64,000 nucleotides of DNA from Formicarius rufipectus (GCA_013399695.1 VXAU01001757.1:1-64000), one strand, 5' to 3'. Counted from the first letter of the stretch, positions 23,201 to 38,200 are shown. The notes: a model not told the origin generated them from the letters alone. Program-made: numbers and translations.

Positions 23201-26200
23201 CATACTGACACATGTAACATCTTGTCTGATTTTTATTTCTATATATAGTTAATTTCTAGCCCCATTTGAAAGGCAATGTGATCAGCAGCCACACTTCATG
23301 CCAGACTCAAAGCACCAGCTTCACTGGACCTCACAGAATTAGAATTTAGTGCAGTCCCACCCCACTCCCCATGCCCAGCACACACACACACCAACTGCAG
23401 GTGAGTCACTGGAGATGGGCTGGATTTGCCAGTCAGGTACAGGAGCTCTACAGAGGTGTGTTACAGGGGGGAACACGGGGGTCAAAAAACATGGTGAGAA
23501 CTACTGGTTTGGTTGAAAAGTAATCCCTGCAGAGAGCTACAGAACTCTGCTGCACAGCAGTGCCTGGTGAGCAGGTGCCTTTCCCACCCAAGCTCTCCAC
23601 ACTGCACCCAGAGCAGCTGAAGGCACAGCCACTCTGCTCAGGGATTCCACTGAACATGCAGGTCACCACTGTGGCCAGGCTCTCCAAGATCTCCTAGCTA
23701 TGGACAGTCTGCATCTGCTTTTCCCCACCCAGGATGCCAAGCAATCTTTAGGCAGCCGTGTTTGGGAATCTCTGTCCTTCCAACACATACGGTGAGAGCT
23801 CACACTGAATGATCTGCACGTGGACAGTGAGTCTGGGCACTGTGCAGGTGGGGTGTCCTCCCCCTCTGACTGTGGTATTTAATTCCTAAAACCTTAGTCT
23901 CTGGTATTTCAGTCACTAAAACCAGGTTTTCATCCTCACTGGAATATCTTCTCCCATGTGCTTTTGAGCTTCTTGAGAAGGGGATTTCAAGAGCTGAATC
24001 CCTCTGTAGCAATGACAATGCAGCAAACACGTGGGTGTTTCTCACCGCTGGGTTAAGGCTCAGACTCAGGAGGTGAAGCACAAGCCCAGAGCCCTGAGCA
24101 GAAAGCTGGAAACCAACCATGGGAAGAGTCACCAGGGAACCAAACCTCCAAGCATCTCTAAGCCGTGAGAGTTAGTTGGAAGGAAAGCGAGCCTTGGAAT
24201 TAAAGAGTGCGTTTGAAAACCAAAGTGAGGTAAGAAAATAAGAGGAAAAAACCTTCCAGATAGATCATCCCCAACTTCATACTGATAGACACGAATGACA
24301 CGACGATATGCTATGCTAGTCAAAGGAAAGAAACCAAGTAAATTCCAAAAAGGAAGAAAGAAAAAAGAGAGGAAAGGACACACTGAAACAGCCACTGCAG
24401 TGGAGCCACACCAAGCCAGCACTGCCTTGCAGCAAACACAAGCAAGGAGAGGAAATTATTCAAATGCTGGTTGCACATACACAAAAGTAATATTATTTTC
24501 ATGTAAATCACCAAAAAGTGAGTCTCACTAAGAGACAAACTGAAGTTTTGCAGTTAACTGATCTACAGATTCTTTAAAGGCATTTTTCTGTCTAAACTCC
24601 AAATTATTCCTTCTCCCTTTCCCGTTCCAGGCAGTGCTGGGCACACACAAGCGGCTGCAAAGCAAGGTGTGTGCAGGGCAGCTCTTCTCCTTCCCTCTTG
24701 CCAAGCCAGACTAAGCACAGCCAATGCCTCTTGGAACTAAATCCATGGGTTTAATCTATTCAGACAGAATTAGGGACAAATTCTGCCTGGCATATCAGCA
24801 GCCCTCTGGTAATTTGCTCAACAAAAGAGCCTGGCATGAGGATCTCCAGCTCTGACCCCGCATCTCTGAGTAAATGGGTCCTTTCTGTCCAGTCGTTCTT
24901 GGATACCAGAACTGATCTACAACACCCTTGGCAAAGGAGCAGGGAATTCAGCATCCGTTCCAGGAAACTTGCTCAGATCTATTTGTACAACAAAAATGGT
25001 GCAAAGTGTTTTTAACTGGCAGAATCCAAGACACTGTGATTGTTACAGAGCAAATCAGCAGCACAGTTATCTGTGAAGATTCCACCCTTTTCTTAGGAAA
25101 AGCCTTCACTTTAGGAGCAAGGCTTGGCCTCCTCCAGCCTCTGCCCTGGCCCAGACACTGTTGGCATTTTACATCAGGGCTCATCACAACGCTCCCATTG
25201 TGCTGAGACTTGTCCTGCTGAAGGAATTTAACTGGACAGACACACTTGCAGAGGGTTTGGATCTGAAAACATGTAAATGTATTATTCCCTTTCCACTTCA
25301 GACAAATGACCAGCTACACATCCTTACTGGGAACTGTCCCCATGGACACAGGGTGGCTTAAAACTGCCCCTGTCAAAGTGCTGGCAAACCCCAGCAAGCC
25401 CATGGGCTGATGTTGGGAGGTTTGTTTTCCTGTCAAGGCTTTAACCTGTGTGGGCCACAGTTCTGCAGCAGATTAAAGACTGGGCAGTTCATATTGGCAA
25501 ATGCAGAGTTTTAAGGTACATCATTTCAGTAAAGCCTCATCATAAGACTCTTCCTTTCTCCTCACCAAAACAGTCGATACTTTGGCGATTTCATTGTTCT
25601 GAGAACAGTTATAATTGAAGGTTTTATTTCACTAAGCAAGTCTCTAAACTGGAAAACTAGGAATGTCAGAATAGTCTGCCTTTGGAAAACAGCTCCATTC
25701 TCACATTCTTATCAAAGTAAGAACCTTTTCCTGCACAAGCCCTCGGAGAAAGCAAGAGCAAAAGTTAGGACTTAAAGATGTGCCAGAGGCTGCCCATTAT
25801 AATTTATTCTCCTTTAGATTGGGAAATTGTTATGTTTCTACTGGTTTAAACTTATCTACTCCAAAAATCCCATTTCCTGTGTCTGTGCACCTCAGCCACA
25901 GGTGCTTTTCAAATAAAATGGTTTCAGCGCAGCTTTCACAAGCCATGTCATGACAGAGGAAAACACACAGACAGAGCAGAACACACCACCAAAATTTTAA
26001 AGATATAAAATTCAATACTGACCCATCTAGCAGGTAAGTCCTGTAGAATGTGAAGATCCAAACATCAGGCAGCAGGACAGAGACAAGACAGTATGAGAGG
26101 GACAGAGATTTGGGTGGGAAGCAAACATCAAAAAGTTAAAAATCATATTTATATTTCATTATTTCATGAAGACACAAACAGAACTATTTGTAAACACACA

Positions 26201-29200
26201 GAGACAGAGAATCACAGGGTTACATGAAACAGAACTCACCTCCTCCAACCCCCAGCCAGAGCTGCTGACAGCACTGACTGAGCAGAGGCACCTGTAATGC
26301 TCAACCTGGAAAGTTCTATTTCTAACACTGTTGTTAAATGTTTACTCCCTCTCCTCAGAGAAGGTTATCATCACGCAGCAACCCAGGGAAGGGATTACAA
26401 AGTTTTAAGCTTTTTTCACAGCTTCTTTCACTACTGGAACTCCAGTGAGATCCCAGTGCATTGCTCAATACAAAAGGGGCATTAACAGAAATGCTGTTGG
26501 CACTTCAGTCTGCTCGGAACTCTTTGTGCTCCACCTCCCCAGCTGTGCTGCAGGTTAGTTCAGGAATAACTGGAGACCTGGAATTACTGCAGGAAAATAA
26601 ACTCAGAAGCAGGAACGTCTTTTAAATGGTGTTTCAGGGGTCTCCTCTCTCCTGTAGCCAACAGGGCCTCCCTCAAATCCCAACTGCAGGAGATGAACCA
26701 AATCCTCATGAGCTGTTTTTAGCAAGAAATATTTACAACTCAGTCCAAAGAGATGTAGGATGGATACAAATACTAGCTGAGGAATTCCCTAAGGGCAGCT
26801 CCCAGAAAGACAAGCTGTACCTGGTCTCCTGGATCCACTGATGGAAGGCATTGGCATGCTGGGCAAATTCCTGGCGCAGTTTGTCATTCTCTTCCTGCCT
26901 TCTCTGCTCCTTCTGCAGCTCCAATTCACGTTCCTGGGAAACAAACAGTACTGTTAAACAGAGAAGTGATTGTCATCACCCTGCAGTGAGAAGCAAAAAC
27001 TAAGAGCTGCATCCCAGCAGAGTTCTGAGGCCCAAAACAAGACCGAGTGCTCAGTGTCCTGGATGTCCAGAGAAAACCATCTCAGGTGACAACTCCGAAC
27101 ATTCCTACCGAGGTCTTTGCAATTGGAATTGAACCAGCAGCTGTTTCACTGCACCAAAGAGAAGTTATTTTACTTTAGGAAGTGAGACACGTGGTTTGCC
27201 TTTGGAAAGGCCACAAGTGGAAAACCACCAAAACAGGAGACAACAGCACAAATTTATAGTTAATGGTGACACTTCTTTGCTCATGAGTTTTGAGGTATTT
27301 CCATCTGCACTACAGTGACAACTCTTGCACTGATTATCTCGGATGACAACTTCCAGGGATAAGTGAAAGGCCATGAACTATGGAAAGTCTTTCCCTCTCT
27401 GACTTGCCTTGATGATTTTCTGCAGGTTCCTCCAGGTTTCTTCAAGAGCCTCCATGGTGAACCAGGTGTAGGGGTTGGAGGCCACTCGGAAGCTCTTGAT
27501 CTGGCGATCCAGCTCTGCCAGCTGGTTGAAGTCAGCCTGGGCAGAGCTGAGGGAGGACCTGAAAGCATCGTGAGCTTCTCTCAGGGCTTTGATCTCCTCC
27601 AGGGAGTTGCAGCGCACCGGGTCCGTCAGGTCCTCCTCGGCGTTCTCAAACCAGCTGTTGAAGGCAGATGCCTTCTTGGCAAAGGTCAGGAACAAATCCT
27701 CAACCTTGAGAAGAGAGCAAATCCAGGTGTCCAGTTATGCACACACTCCGTAGGAGCTGATCTGGAGTTAACATGCATCATATTACTTATTTCTTGCAAG
27801 CATCTCAAGAATTCTTGTGTTAAGTCTCCAGGATCTCCACAATCATTAGTTGTAAAAGCATGAACAAGTTACAGAAGTTAAAAGTATCTGTGTTTTATAA
27901 AGGGCATAATTAAGATTTTTGCAGCCCCCTGGTTGCCTGCTCACCTTTCTGAAATGCTCCTGAGCCTCCAGGAGTTTCTTTTTCCTGGCAGCAGAGTTGG
28001 CAAGCAGCTGATTCCAGCGTTTCATCAGGGAAGCATGCCGGGCCTCGATGGCCTTGGACTGGATGTGCTTGGCTGCCAGGAGCTGGTCTTTCAGTGCAGT
28101 GATGTTTGCAATTCCCTCCTGCTGGAAAGCCTGAAGGCCAGCATCAAAAGTTTCCTGGAGCATTAAAAGAAAACAAAAATATTTCAGGTTGTATCTTAAT
28201 TTAGACTTTTAAATATCCTGCATCTACTGTTCAGTACTGTGGAAGAGTTCCCCTGTTCTCTCCATCCCTCATGGGTGGCAACAGCAGCAGCACTGACCTG
28301 TTTGGTGAGCAGGGTTTGCACTGAGGAGAGGTCACGTCCATAATCATCTGTCTTCAGACTGTTTTCCTTCTCACCTGGAAAATTAAACAGATTTTGTAAA
28401 AATGTTATTTCTCAATCTCAAACATTCCCTCTGTTCCAAATCAGGTCACCACAAAAGCAGGAACAGCACTGCTGGGTTTAGATCTGCTTGTTCCAACAGC
28501 AAGTGAGGAGTTACTGGAGATCTTGGGAAATCAGGAGCACTGCAGTTTGTTTGTGACCAAGTACCATGCTCCAGCACAGAACATACCTATCCACGACTCC
28601 ACCACATCTGCTTTCCAGTTGAACTGGAGGAAGGCTGAGTTCTCATCCAGTTTGGCTTTCCTCTGAGCTGCAGCTTTCTCCAAATCTGACACCTTGCCTT
28701 TGAGCCCCTTCATCTTGGCAGTGATGTTTGCCTCGTGGTGATTGTTCTACATGACAGAGGGGGAAAAAGAAAAGCATCCCTTATGATGGTTCAGGTCATC
28801 TGAGGCATCCAGGACATTGGTGACAGAGCAAGGACTTCAGCTGAAAGGTTTTGTCTGAGAAACAGCTCTGAAAGCAAAACACCCACAGCTTATTCAGCTG
28901 CAAAAAAAAATGACTAAGAGCTCTTTTCAAAGAGATGACAGAGAAGAGCAAGTCTGCTGTGACATAAAGATGTCCTGGGGAGCCTCTGAAGGTTTCTCTT
29001 TACCAGTTTCTGCTCACCTTTTTAATGAGATCCTCCCCGTTAGCACAGACATCATTCACTCTGTCCTTGTGCACAGTAAAGTCAGTCTCAAATGCCTCGT
29101 GCTTCTTCAGCAAGCCCTGCAAATAGGAGACACAGACCCTTCTAAAAATCATTTCTCACCATTTATTAAGCATTAATTGGTGTTCATCACCTAGTATAAA

Positions 29201-32200
29201 CTATATGACAAAACCTATTAATTGTAGCTGGTTAGCACAACTTGCTGTTTTTCTGTGCACTAAAGGAGACTGGGACTGACTTCCAGTCTAGCCCAGCCAT
29301 TGGATGTAACCAGAATGTCCATCAGAGTCAAGAGATGCAAAGCTACACCAAACTGCAGGTCATTTCCACAGGAAACAGCACACTTGGGATGCTTTATAAT
29401 GTCAAGTCATGTTTTTCACAATGTAGGCCTTCAAAAGGGGCCAACAGCAACCTCTTCTTTAACTGTCCTTTCAGTCCAAGGGTTTGTTATGCTCTAACCA
29501 ACAATAACGCAATGACAACAAGGTGCTGACAGTGTCCTCCATACCTGGATAGCAGCAAGTGTGTCCCCATAGTCCTCACTGGCTACCAGTGTCATTTTCT
29601 CATTGATCCAGGCTTCTTCTTCCTCAACATTCGCTACAAACTGCTGGTACTCCAGAGACTCCTCCAGACGCTGACCCCTGTGTGGGGAAGGTCAAATGAG
29701 TCAGTGCTGCTTTGTGGTTTTTAGATAAGATAAAAACTGTGCAGAGCCCCAATCCCAAACACACAGTCGTTCACACTTCATTCCTAGAGCTGCAGCTCTA
29801 GAAATTCCCTGGACCACAAAGCCTGCAGCTGCCCAAGGGCTGAAGGGAACCATCTCCCTGAAAAACCTCCTGGTAGTGGATTAAAGCCAGGGGATTTCAA
29901 ATCTGTGGTTTCCAACTGGTGCATGAAAAGCCTGAACACAACATGTACCTCAAATGGAGACTCATGTTTCTACTGAGGAACATTTTCAAAAGTATTTTAG
30001 AGCCTTCCATCAGCAATATGTGACCCATACCCTAAACCCCTGAAATTCAGTAAATCTGTTCATTATGAGTCCATGCAACTGTTTTAATCAATCCTGAATT
30101 TTACAGAAACTCATACCTAGCAGCTGCCAACTGTTTTAACTCCTTCCAGTGATCCACAAACTGAGCCAGTCTCTGCTGTATCTCCTCCTTTCCAATTGTG
30201 TTGTCATCTGAAAGCTTCTTGCCCGTGTCCAGAACACCCTGCAGAGAAACACAGAGTTAACAGAACATCACCTGCTCTCCTCATATTTATTCTGTTGGGG
30301 TTCCAGCAAACCTCCTGTGGATTTATCTCTGCCACAAGCCAGAAAGGTGCTGCTTACAGAGACACGTGTCAAGGAGAGGGATTTACCTGGATAGCTGGTT
30401 CATGGGCAGCTAATTCTGCCTCCAAGCGCTTGTGTTTCTTCCTCAGGTTCTGCACCCCAGTCAGGTCTCTGCCATAGTCCTCTGAGCTAACCAACAGTTT
30501 CTTCTCTCTAAATTCAAGAGAGAAGAGGGGAAGATCAAATTTGAAAATTACTTCTAAAGGTCAAACCTGACCCCCTTCCCCACTCCAAACTTCAGATAAG
30601 AACTGCTCAACACAGCACAGAAATTGTGGATGTAAAAACTTGTGTACATGAATTATTAGTACAGTCAGGGGTATTGTGTGGGGGAAAGAAAGAGGTGACA
30701 GAGGTCTCATCATTTATCTCTGAAGGCCAGAACTTCTCTGTACTGTTTTTTTAATATAGATGCCTTTTGTGAAGTTTACCTGTTGTTGTCCAATTTGTTT
30801 TGTTTTAAAAGCATGACAAAAGAAGTACTCTAGTTGGAATGATTTCTATCAGGCTCACTTTGTTCCCTCCTCCTGAGGTACTACCACCAACATGGAAAGA
30901 GATTTGATTAATTACTACAACTGGGTAGAATGAAAAAAATACTTGAAACTGAGAAGGCTTTGAATTCTTGGTAGGACCTTTCCTAAAAAGACTAGAGTCA
31001 AATTCCAGCTATTTGGGCTGAGTCTAAACAGTGTTACATTTTCTGCTTTGTGGGATTTGACCAAAGAGAACTGCTGATAAAAGCCAAACTTGAGTTTTCC
31101 CGGAACAGGAGGAGGACACCTTTGTGGAAAGGCACCTGTGGAGCCACACTAAGGCCTGTGAGTGTCACTGGCAACAAGAACATGCCCCCCCAGCCCAGAC
31201 CTTCCAGGACACCCACTTGATCCAGGACTCCTCATCGTCCATGTCGCGGAAGAACTGGTGCAGCCGGTGGGACTCGTTGAGCTTGGCCCGCCGAGCGGCC
31301 GCCATGCCCTTGATGCGCTGGAAGCGCCCGTTGATGGTCTCCCGTTTGTCCTTCACTTGGGAAGTGTCAAAAGCACTGCTGGTCATCAGACTGTCGGCCT
31401 GGCTGTTCAGGTCCTTCAGCCGGTCCTGGACATGGTGGGGAGAGAAGAGGGAGTTGTTTGGATGTCATTCCTGTGCTTGTTATGTCAGGATACAAATCAG
31501 AGCCTGACTGTGCAGTCAGAGCTTTTCATCAACAGGTCTGTGACTGCAGCAGGTACCAAAGTGGCATCTGTAGAATTTGTAGGACTATGATTTATCTTCC
31601 AAAACTGAGAGAGAAAACAATACCTCGTGAGCAGATATATCAGCTTCCAGTAACTGGTGTTTTTTCAGAAGGTTGTTAACAGATGCCAAGTCCTTCCCAT
31701 AGTCTTCAGATGCCAACAAAGCCTCCACCTGGGGATGGAGGAAGGAGAAAGGAATGAAGAACAAATTCTGTTTTAAAAAACTCCTTGAAATTATAATGCT
31801 TTAAAACTGTGCAAATTACTTCTCAGTTTTGTAAAGTGTGGAGAAACCTTTGCCTTGTCACCTTTTTTATACCTGAAACATTCCGTGCAAATTTGCTTCT
31901 TCTCACCTTACTGTTCAGAACTAATAACATGGACACACCCACAAGATTTTTTTATTTGTAATATATATATATTTTTAAATGAACCTAGACTTGCTCAAAA
32001 GAACATAGTGCCCCACAAACTAACATCAGCAAATGAATAAAAAATTGGAAAAACACACCTTGCAAGTAATTAATTCCCAGCTCAGTTACCTCTGAAAGCC
32101 AGAAGTCAAAGTCCTTGATTCCAGTATTGAAGTTCTGTTGTTTATTGGCTTCTTTGAGTTTCTGACTCTTCTCTGCTGATTTCTGCACCAGGAACTGCCA

Positions 32201-35200
32201 CTGGTCAGCCAGAGCAGCCAGACGTGCCTGTTGGAAAACAGGAAAATAGGAGCATAAGTCCTGATAAATGCCAAGCCAGAAAAAGGTGCAAGTGTGGCTG
32301 TTGATTCCAAATATGCAAATGACAGAGTCACTATTTCACCTTGCCAACATATAATTCAGTTCAACTTTTATATCCCAATCAGGACTGGGAAAAAGCCTCA
32401 TCCTTGAGAAGGGAGCAGAATGACCCACTCGGTTTCTACTGTGCAGTTGAAACAGAAAAGCTATATATAAAAATCTATAAAACAGGATTTGTTTGAGAGG
32501 GACCCTCTCCTCTCTGAGTTATCCAATGGGGATAATAAAATGAAAATAAAGGAGAAGCTGAGGAAGACTCATCCCCACCTTCACGGCGTCCTCGCTGCCA
32601 GCACACGCTCCCCTCTCAATGAGGGAGTTGCCCATGTCGATGACGCCGCGGATCCGGTCAGCGTTGGCGTGGAGCTCGGCCTCGAAGGCCTGGTGCTTCT
32701 GGTGTTTGCTCTGCAAGGACAACACAGCCTGTCAGAGGCCACCAAAGGGCTCCTCAGTTGTTCTCATGGGCTCAGCTGTCACCAAGAGGCTGGCACACAG
32801 GCTGGGCTGAAGCAGCTCTCCCTCAGGGGGAGTATTTACCCTGAGTGACTGTCAGGCTTTGTACCTGGCAAAGCTCTGGGTGAGCTGGTGCACAGAACTC
32901 AGGCAACACCTTCTGCAGCCCACAGGGGTCTGTGCCATTCCTTGCATTGAGCTGAGCTGGTACTGCAGTAACCCTTCCCCATTTTCAATGCCTCCCTTGA
33001 AAAAGCAGCAGTTATACCCTTAGCACAGCAGATCATCCTTTCTACCCCTATAGTGGTTTCACAGGTTTCTATTTCTCCTCCTAATAGTAATTACCAGACA
33101 TCACTGCTCCAGCCTATCTGCTTTCTGCAGTTTTGATATCAAAAAGTAATACATGGCCACAATATATATATAAATAATGAATTAACAGCCAAAAAGCTCT
33201 ATAAAAACACAACTGAGTTATTTGGTAAAAATTTTTCCCTGCCAAGTTGACAGCACCATGAGAACAACAGGAGCCTGGAAGTAGGAGGGAGTGTGCAGCT
33301 CTCATATATCCGTGATCCATCCATCCACCCACCAGGAATATGACAATAGCACAGTAGTGACAAGACAGGATTTGCAAGTTTAAACTGGAAATGAGAGGAA
33401 CATTGGACATGGGTAGAGTGTGCCCTGAGAGAATGGAATGAAAGGAAATGTTAGATTCAAAGTAAAAGAGAAGAAATACTATAGTGCTGGCATGAGAAAT
33501 TCTGCATGAACTGCTTTGTTCTGGGATCTGTAAATCCCAAAGGCTGAGATTACAAAAACACATCCTTCAAAGCTACATTTACCAACATGAAAAATTCAAT
33601 TTAAAAGCTGCCAATTGCATATCTCCATATAATTACCATGACAACCCCCAGACAAGCCTTTCTCATTTAATATAAAATTTTTTCCAGAAAAAATAATAGC
33701 AATTTAATGTATCACAGCCTAAGGTGACAAATGATTCTTTCCTTTCTTACTCATTAGCTTCCCCCTTCTTTGTTCTGTCTTCTCCCTCCATATATCCTCA
33801 TTTCACTCCCTTTCTTGGACTCTCACAAGTGCTGTCAGCTTTCCATCTGGTATAGATCTTTTTCTGGAGTGTTCTGTATGATTCCCTTCTGTGCTATTAC
33901 TACAAGAATTAGGCCATGTAGGTCTGTCATTTATTGAATCCTCCATCTTCAGCATTTGATTCTACAAACACAAGCCAACAGCACTGCCATTATTTCATGT
34001 ATTAAACCATCCCCAGTGATGATCAGACAAGGGGATGACAGGTCAAACAGCCAGATCTCTGAAAAAGGAGGACAGAGTCCCATTTTCCTATGGGCTAACT
34101 CCTACAAAAGCCCGAACTACATCACTAACACACCACAAATTCCACAGATCATGCAGAACACCTGCAAAACAAATACATAAATAAATGATGCTGAGTAGGC
34201 ATTAACAAAAAAGCCACACCCATAACACAGGATCAGCAGCTGTACCTGGATGGAGGTCAGGAACTAACAGAAAACAAAGAGATTGCACGGACTGATGGAT
34301 GGAGTAGCAACCAGAGCTTGAGCTCACACAGAAAATATACAAAGAAAATAAATTCACATACCAGGGCTAGTCCAAACTACTTACCAGCAGTTTGGAAAGC
34401 TATAAAACAGATTGAGAGAAGTAGTTCAGTTCATTCATACTACTTCATAAACCAGTAGTAAAACATAATAGATAACTTTATTCCTTATCACTGAAAAAAT
34501 AGATGAGACTTCACATTTTATAACAAGATAAGAGATGAGACCCAAGAACTCCATTTCCTTATTTTACTGTGTAGGTGCTGGGAGAGAGACACAAGAGCTC
34601 CTTTGGTTTCTTTGGGAAACTTGCTGCTGCAGATACCACATATCTTATTAATTGTATCATGAATAATTAATTACACACATGAATAATTACCAAGTGAGCT
34701 CTATTTTGGGTCCTCTTTCATGCATAATGTAACTTCCATTTTCTCCTTGTTAAAAGGAGACCATGTCCAACGTGATGTTATCTATGAGCAAGAATTCCTG
34801 AGCATGGATTTTCAACCCAGAGAAGGCTTTGCAAAGCTAAAAAGGCTATTTTGATTGTCGAGCCCAGAACCACATTCACCTGGATGTTTGTGGGATCCTT
34901 ATAGGACTCATCACTTGCAGTCTGGAGCTTCTCACTGATCCAAGCTTCTATCTCATCCACATCCCGACTGAACTGCTGGAGTGTCTGAGACTCTCCCAGC
35001 TTTGACCTCTTCTCGATCATTTGAGCTTTCAGGCGAAGCCACCTGGGTGCAATTCAATACATGGGAATGAAACACTAGGACCACACAGAGCATTCAACAG
35101 CCACAGAAGGTCCCTCAGGGAGCAGTTCCTTCCAGTCAGTGCCTGATTCCACCCCCAGGGCAGCACTGACCTGTCCAGGACCTCGTTGCGCCGGTTGGCG

Positions 35201-38200
35201 ATGACACCCTTGGCGTAATGATCGGCAGCGATCAGCTGGTCAGCAAAGGACTGCAGCACAGCGATCTTCTCCTCCTGGTAAACACAGAAGCCATCAGTTA
35301 CAACTGTGGTTCCTTAAACTCACCTGATGGGCAGGGTTTGGAACAGAATAAACCTTTCTTTCTTCTTTAAATACGCAGTATTGCAAAGGGGACTCTCTGA
35401 AGGAGGTCTCGTGTTCTAAAGGACTGCGGAACACCTTTCACCTGTGGCATTTGGAATAAAGTATCTTTTGGATTTAGTATCATCTCCCAATAAATCTAGG
35501 GAGCTTTCTGTTACAAGAAACTGGAAATATACCCTTTTCTGTCATTAAAAAAAAAGATTTGTATCAGTAAAAGATTTACACAAATATTCGCCACTACTCC
35601 TACACCACCTGTAGGCAACGAAATACATCTTGATCTGCAGAAACTGCTTCTACCCTTTGCAGAAGGTCTCACATGGCTGAATATTTGGAATCCAACTTCA
35701 GAAGCAGGAACTGCTTTTGCTGATAATCCACACCAGAAAAACTGAACTATTTCCCCTTACTTCAGCTACACTCCTCACCTGGACATTGATTGCTTTATCA
35801 AAATCTTCGTGTTTCTTGATGAGAGCCTCCACGCTGTCCAAAGAGTCCCCTTTATCCTCTGTATTCAGGAAAGCCTCCCGGGCAGCCATCCAGTTCTCAG
35901 CCTGTTCACAGTCCCGATGAAATAGCTGGGGAGAAAAACCTCCAAAGCATGAGCAAGAGAAGAGCACTGCTCCCCACCATAAACCTTCTTATGAAAAGAG
36001 GAATTATTTCACTTCTCCAAACTGCAGCACAGACCTGCAGCTCCAGGCACTGGTCCAGCATCATCCTGCGCTGGACCCAGGCCTTCTCCAGGTCTGTCCG
36101 TTCTTGGTCCAGAGTATCCAGTTTCTCCTTGATCTCTGGGCTGGCATAGTGTCCATGAGCCAGAAGTTGTTGTCCAAACTGTTCAAATGCCTGGAAAGTG
36201 CCAGCCCTTGCATCTATTTCTGTGCGGTGTTCCTGCAAGGGGCAGAGGTGCCTCAGTCAACAACCAGCTGGGACTGACCTGGTTTGGGGACTCTGATTGG
36301 AAAGGGTCAGGACAAGGAATGTTTATTGATGTTTATGCTACACTGCTCTCTCACATACCTGGTGCCTTTCCAATAAAGCTTCAGCTCCAGTGACATCCTT
36401 TGCAAGTTCATCTGAGGAGACCAGGCCCCGGATTCCATTGATCCAAGACATAAGGTCCCTGGGAACACACATGGATAGAGGATTTTCCCCTGCCTCCATT
36501 GAAATAAGTCAGAACAGGGAAAACAGTCCTTTTTTAAACCACCTCAGAAATGTCCCTGTGGAACAAATAAGCCCTACACATCTCCCCAGTAATAAACCAT
36601 ACAAACTGAGGAGGGGAAATCTTTACCTGAAGTCACTGAGGAAGCGCTGCAGGTCATGAGAGTCTCCCAGCTTCTCCTTGCGCTGGTCAGCACGTTTCCC
36701 CAGACTATTCCAAGCCTGATTGAGCTCAGTACATTTTTCCTGGAGATCTTCAGCAGATTCTGGGTGTGACTGGATCAGACGCTGGGCAGTTTCACCAAGA
36801 GAATTCACCTGCAATTAGAGAAGAGTAAACAATGAAGACAAGAGAAACTTTGCTATACCTCCATTGTTTCTGCTGGAGAAAAAGAAAGCCTTTGGATTTG
36901 TTCTCCTCACAACCTCACCTTGTCCCCCAGAGCTGCCAGGTCTCTCTCAAAGCCTTCATGCTTTCGCTGCAGGGCCTGAACACTGGCCAGGTCATGCCCA
37001 TAGTTGTCTGTATTTAATGCTTGATTCTTCTCCTCTATCCATTCTTTTGTTTCATCAGCATCTCTGATTTGAAGGAAGGGAAGGCAAAAAGAGCATTAAA
37101 ACAGAGATGCTGCCAGGGCCTCTGAGACCCTGCAGGTTGCCACTTTCCAGAGAAGCTTAAGTAGCTGATGGTTCCATTAAATTGTTTCCCACAGTGACAC
37201 AAGCAAACAGGAGAGTAGTCCAGACCTCCCAAACCCACACCAATTCCATGATTCCACATTAACAAGTCTTTCTTTTCCTAGTAAGACAAAGAATTCCTGT
37301 TGGACCACCCTGCACTGAACAAGCTGGGGGTTGAAATAAGAGTTTTTTAGAACAGGTCACACTGTTTTAGAGCTCTTCCTAGTCAAAGTATTTGACTGAG
37401 TCAAGACTAAGTATGACACAAACACCTCACCTGTGGAATCTCTGGACCTCGTGGGCACTGCCCAGCAACTGGCTTCTCTCCTCTGCCAGCTGCTGCAGAG
37501 CCCTCCAGCGCTCATTCAGCTCCTGAATGAGGTGAGAGGAGAGTCAAGATTGGCCTTTCAAATTCAGACAGCCTAGTTAAATAATGTCATTTTTATTTCT
37601 CCTGAGGTGTAGAATCAAATTATTCTATGTATATAATAAGATACTGATGCAACCTCAGGAGCAAATGCTGTATATGCCAATGCTTCTTTCAGTAAGTTGA
37701 TTCAAAAGGGTTTATGAAGCTTTTTGAAGGACAAAGGCTATTGAAGGCTATGGAAAGGGAGGGTAAAAAAACCTTCTCAGCTTTTAAATCAGCTCAGAAA
37801 ACACTGTATAATTACCTTGATGGAGTTGAAGGTTGCCACAGTGTGTACCATCAAACGTGCAGACTGTGTGAAAAGGCAGAAACAAAAAATATAGCATTAA
37901 AGCCACCTCTAACCAACCAAAGCCAAGGATCAGAGAAAACTCCTTAACAGTTACATTAAAAAAATAAAGTCAATGTAAGTAAATTACAAAAGCAATTAAG
38001 AATAACTGCTTGCAAGGCTCAGGGTATTAGAGAACAGACTAAGCAGTTTCAAATTTGTGAGTACTGCCTTGTTTGTGTAAACTGAAGCAAACAACAATAA
38101 TCTTAAGGACAAAGAAGAGGAAAATTTAAAGGCAACTTCCAACAAATGAATTAAAAATCCCCAAACTCTTAGTCATAGTTTGTTAAGTTACTATGAGACC

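Noticed and set aside
26180..26265. Possible CR1 fragment ('gagaatcacagggttacatg', 'tcctccaacccccagcc')
   Set aside because: Only short words match the CR1 3' end and the order is unclear, so it is not listed as a repeat.
27363..27863. 166-codon open frame on the + strand
   Set aside because: It lies antisense across SPTAN1 exon 49; long antisense frames are a side effect of the GC-rich codon use and helical repeats of spectrin exons. The same applies to 31162-31590 and 22171-22602.
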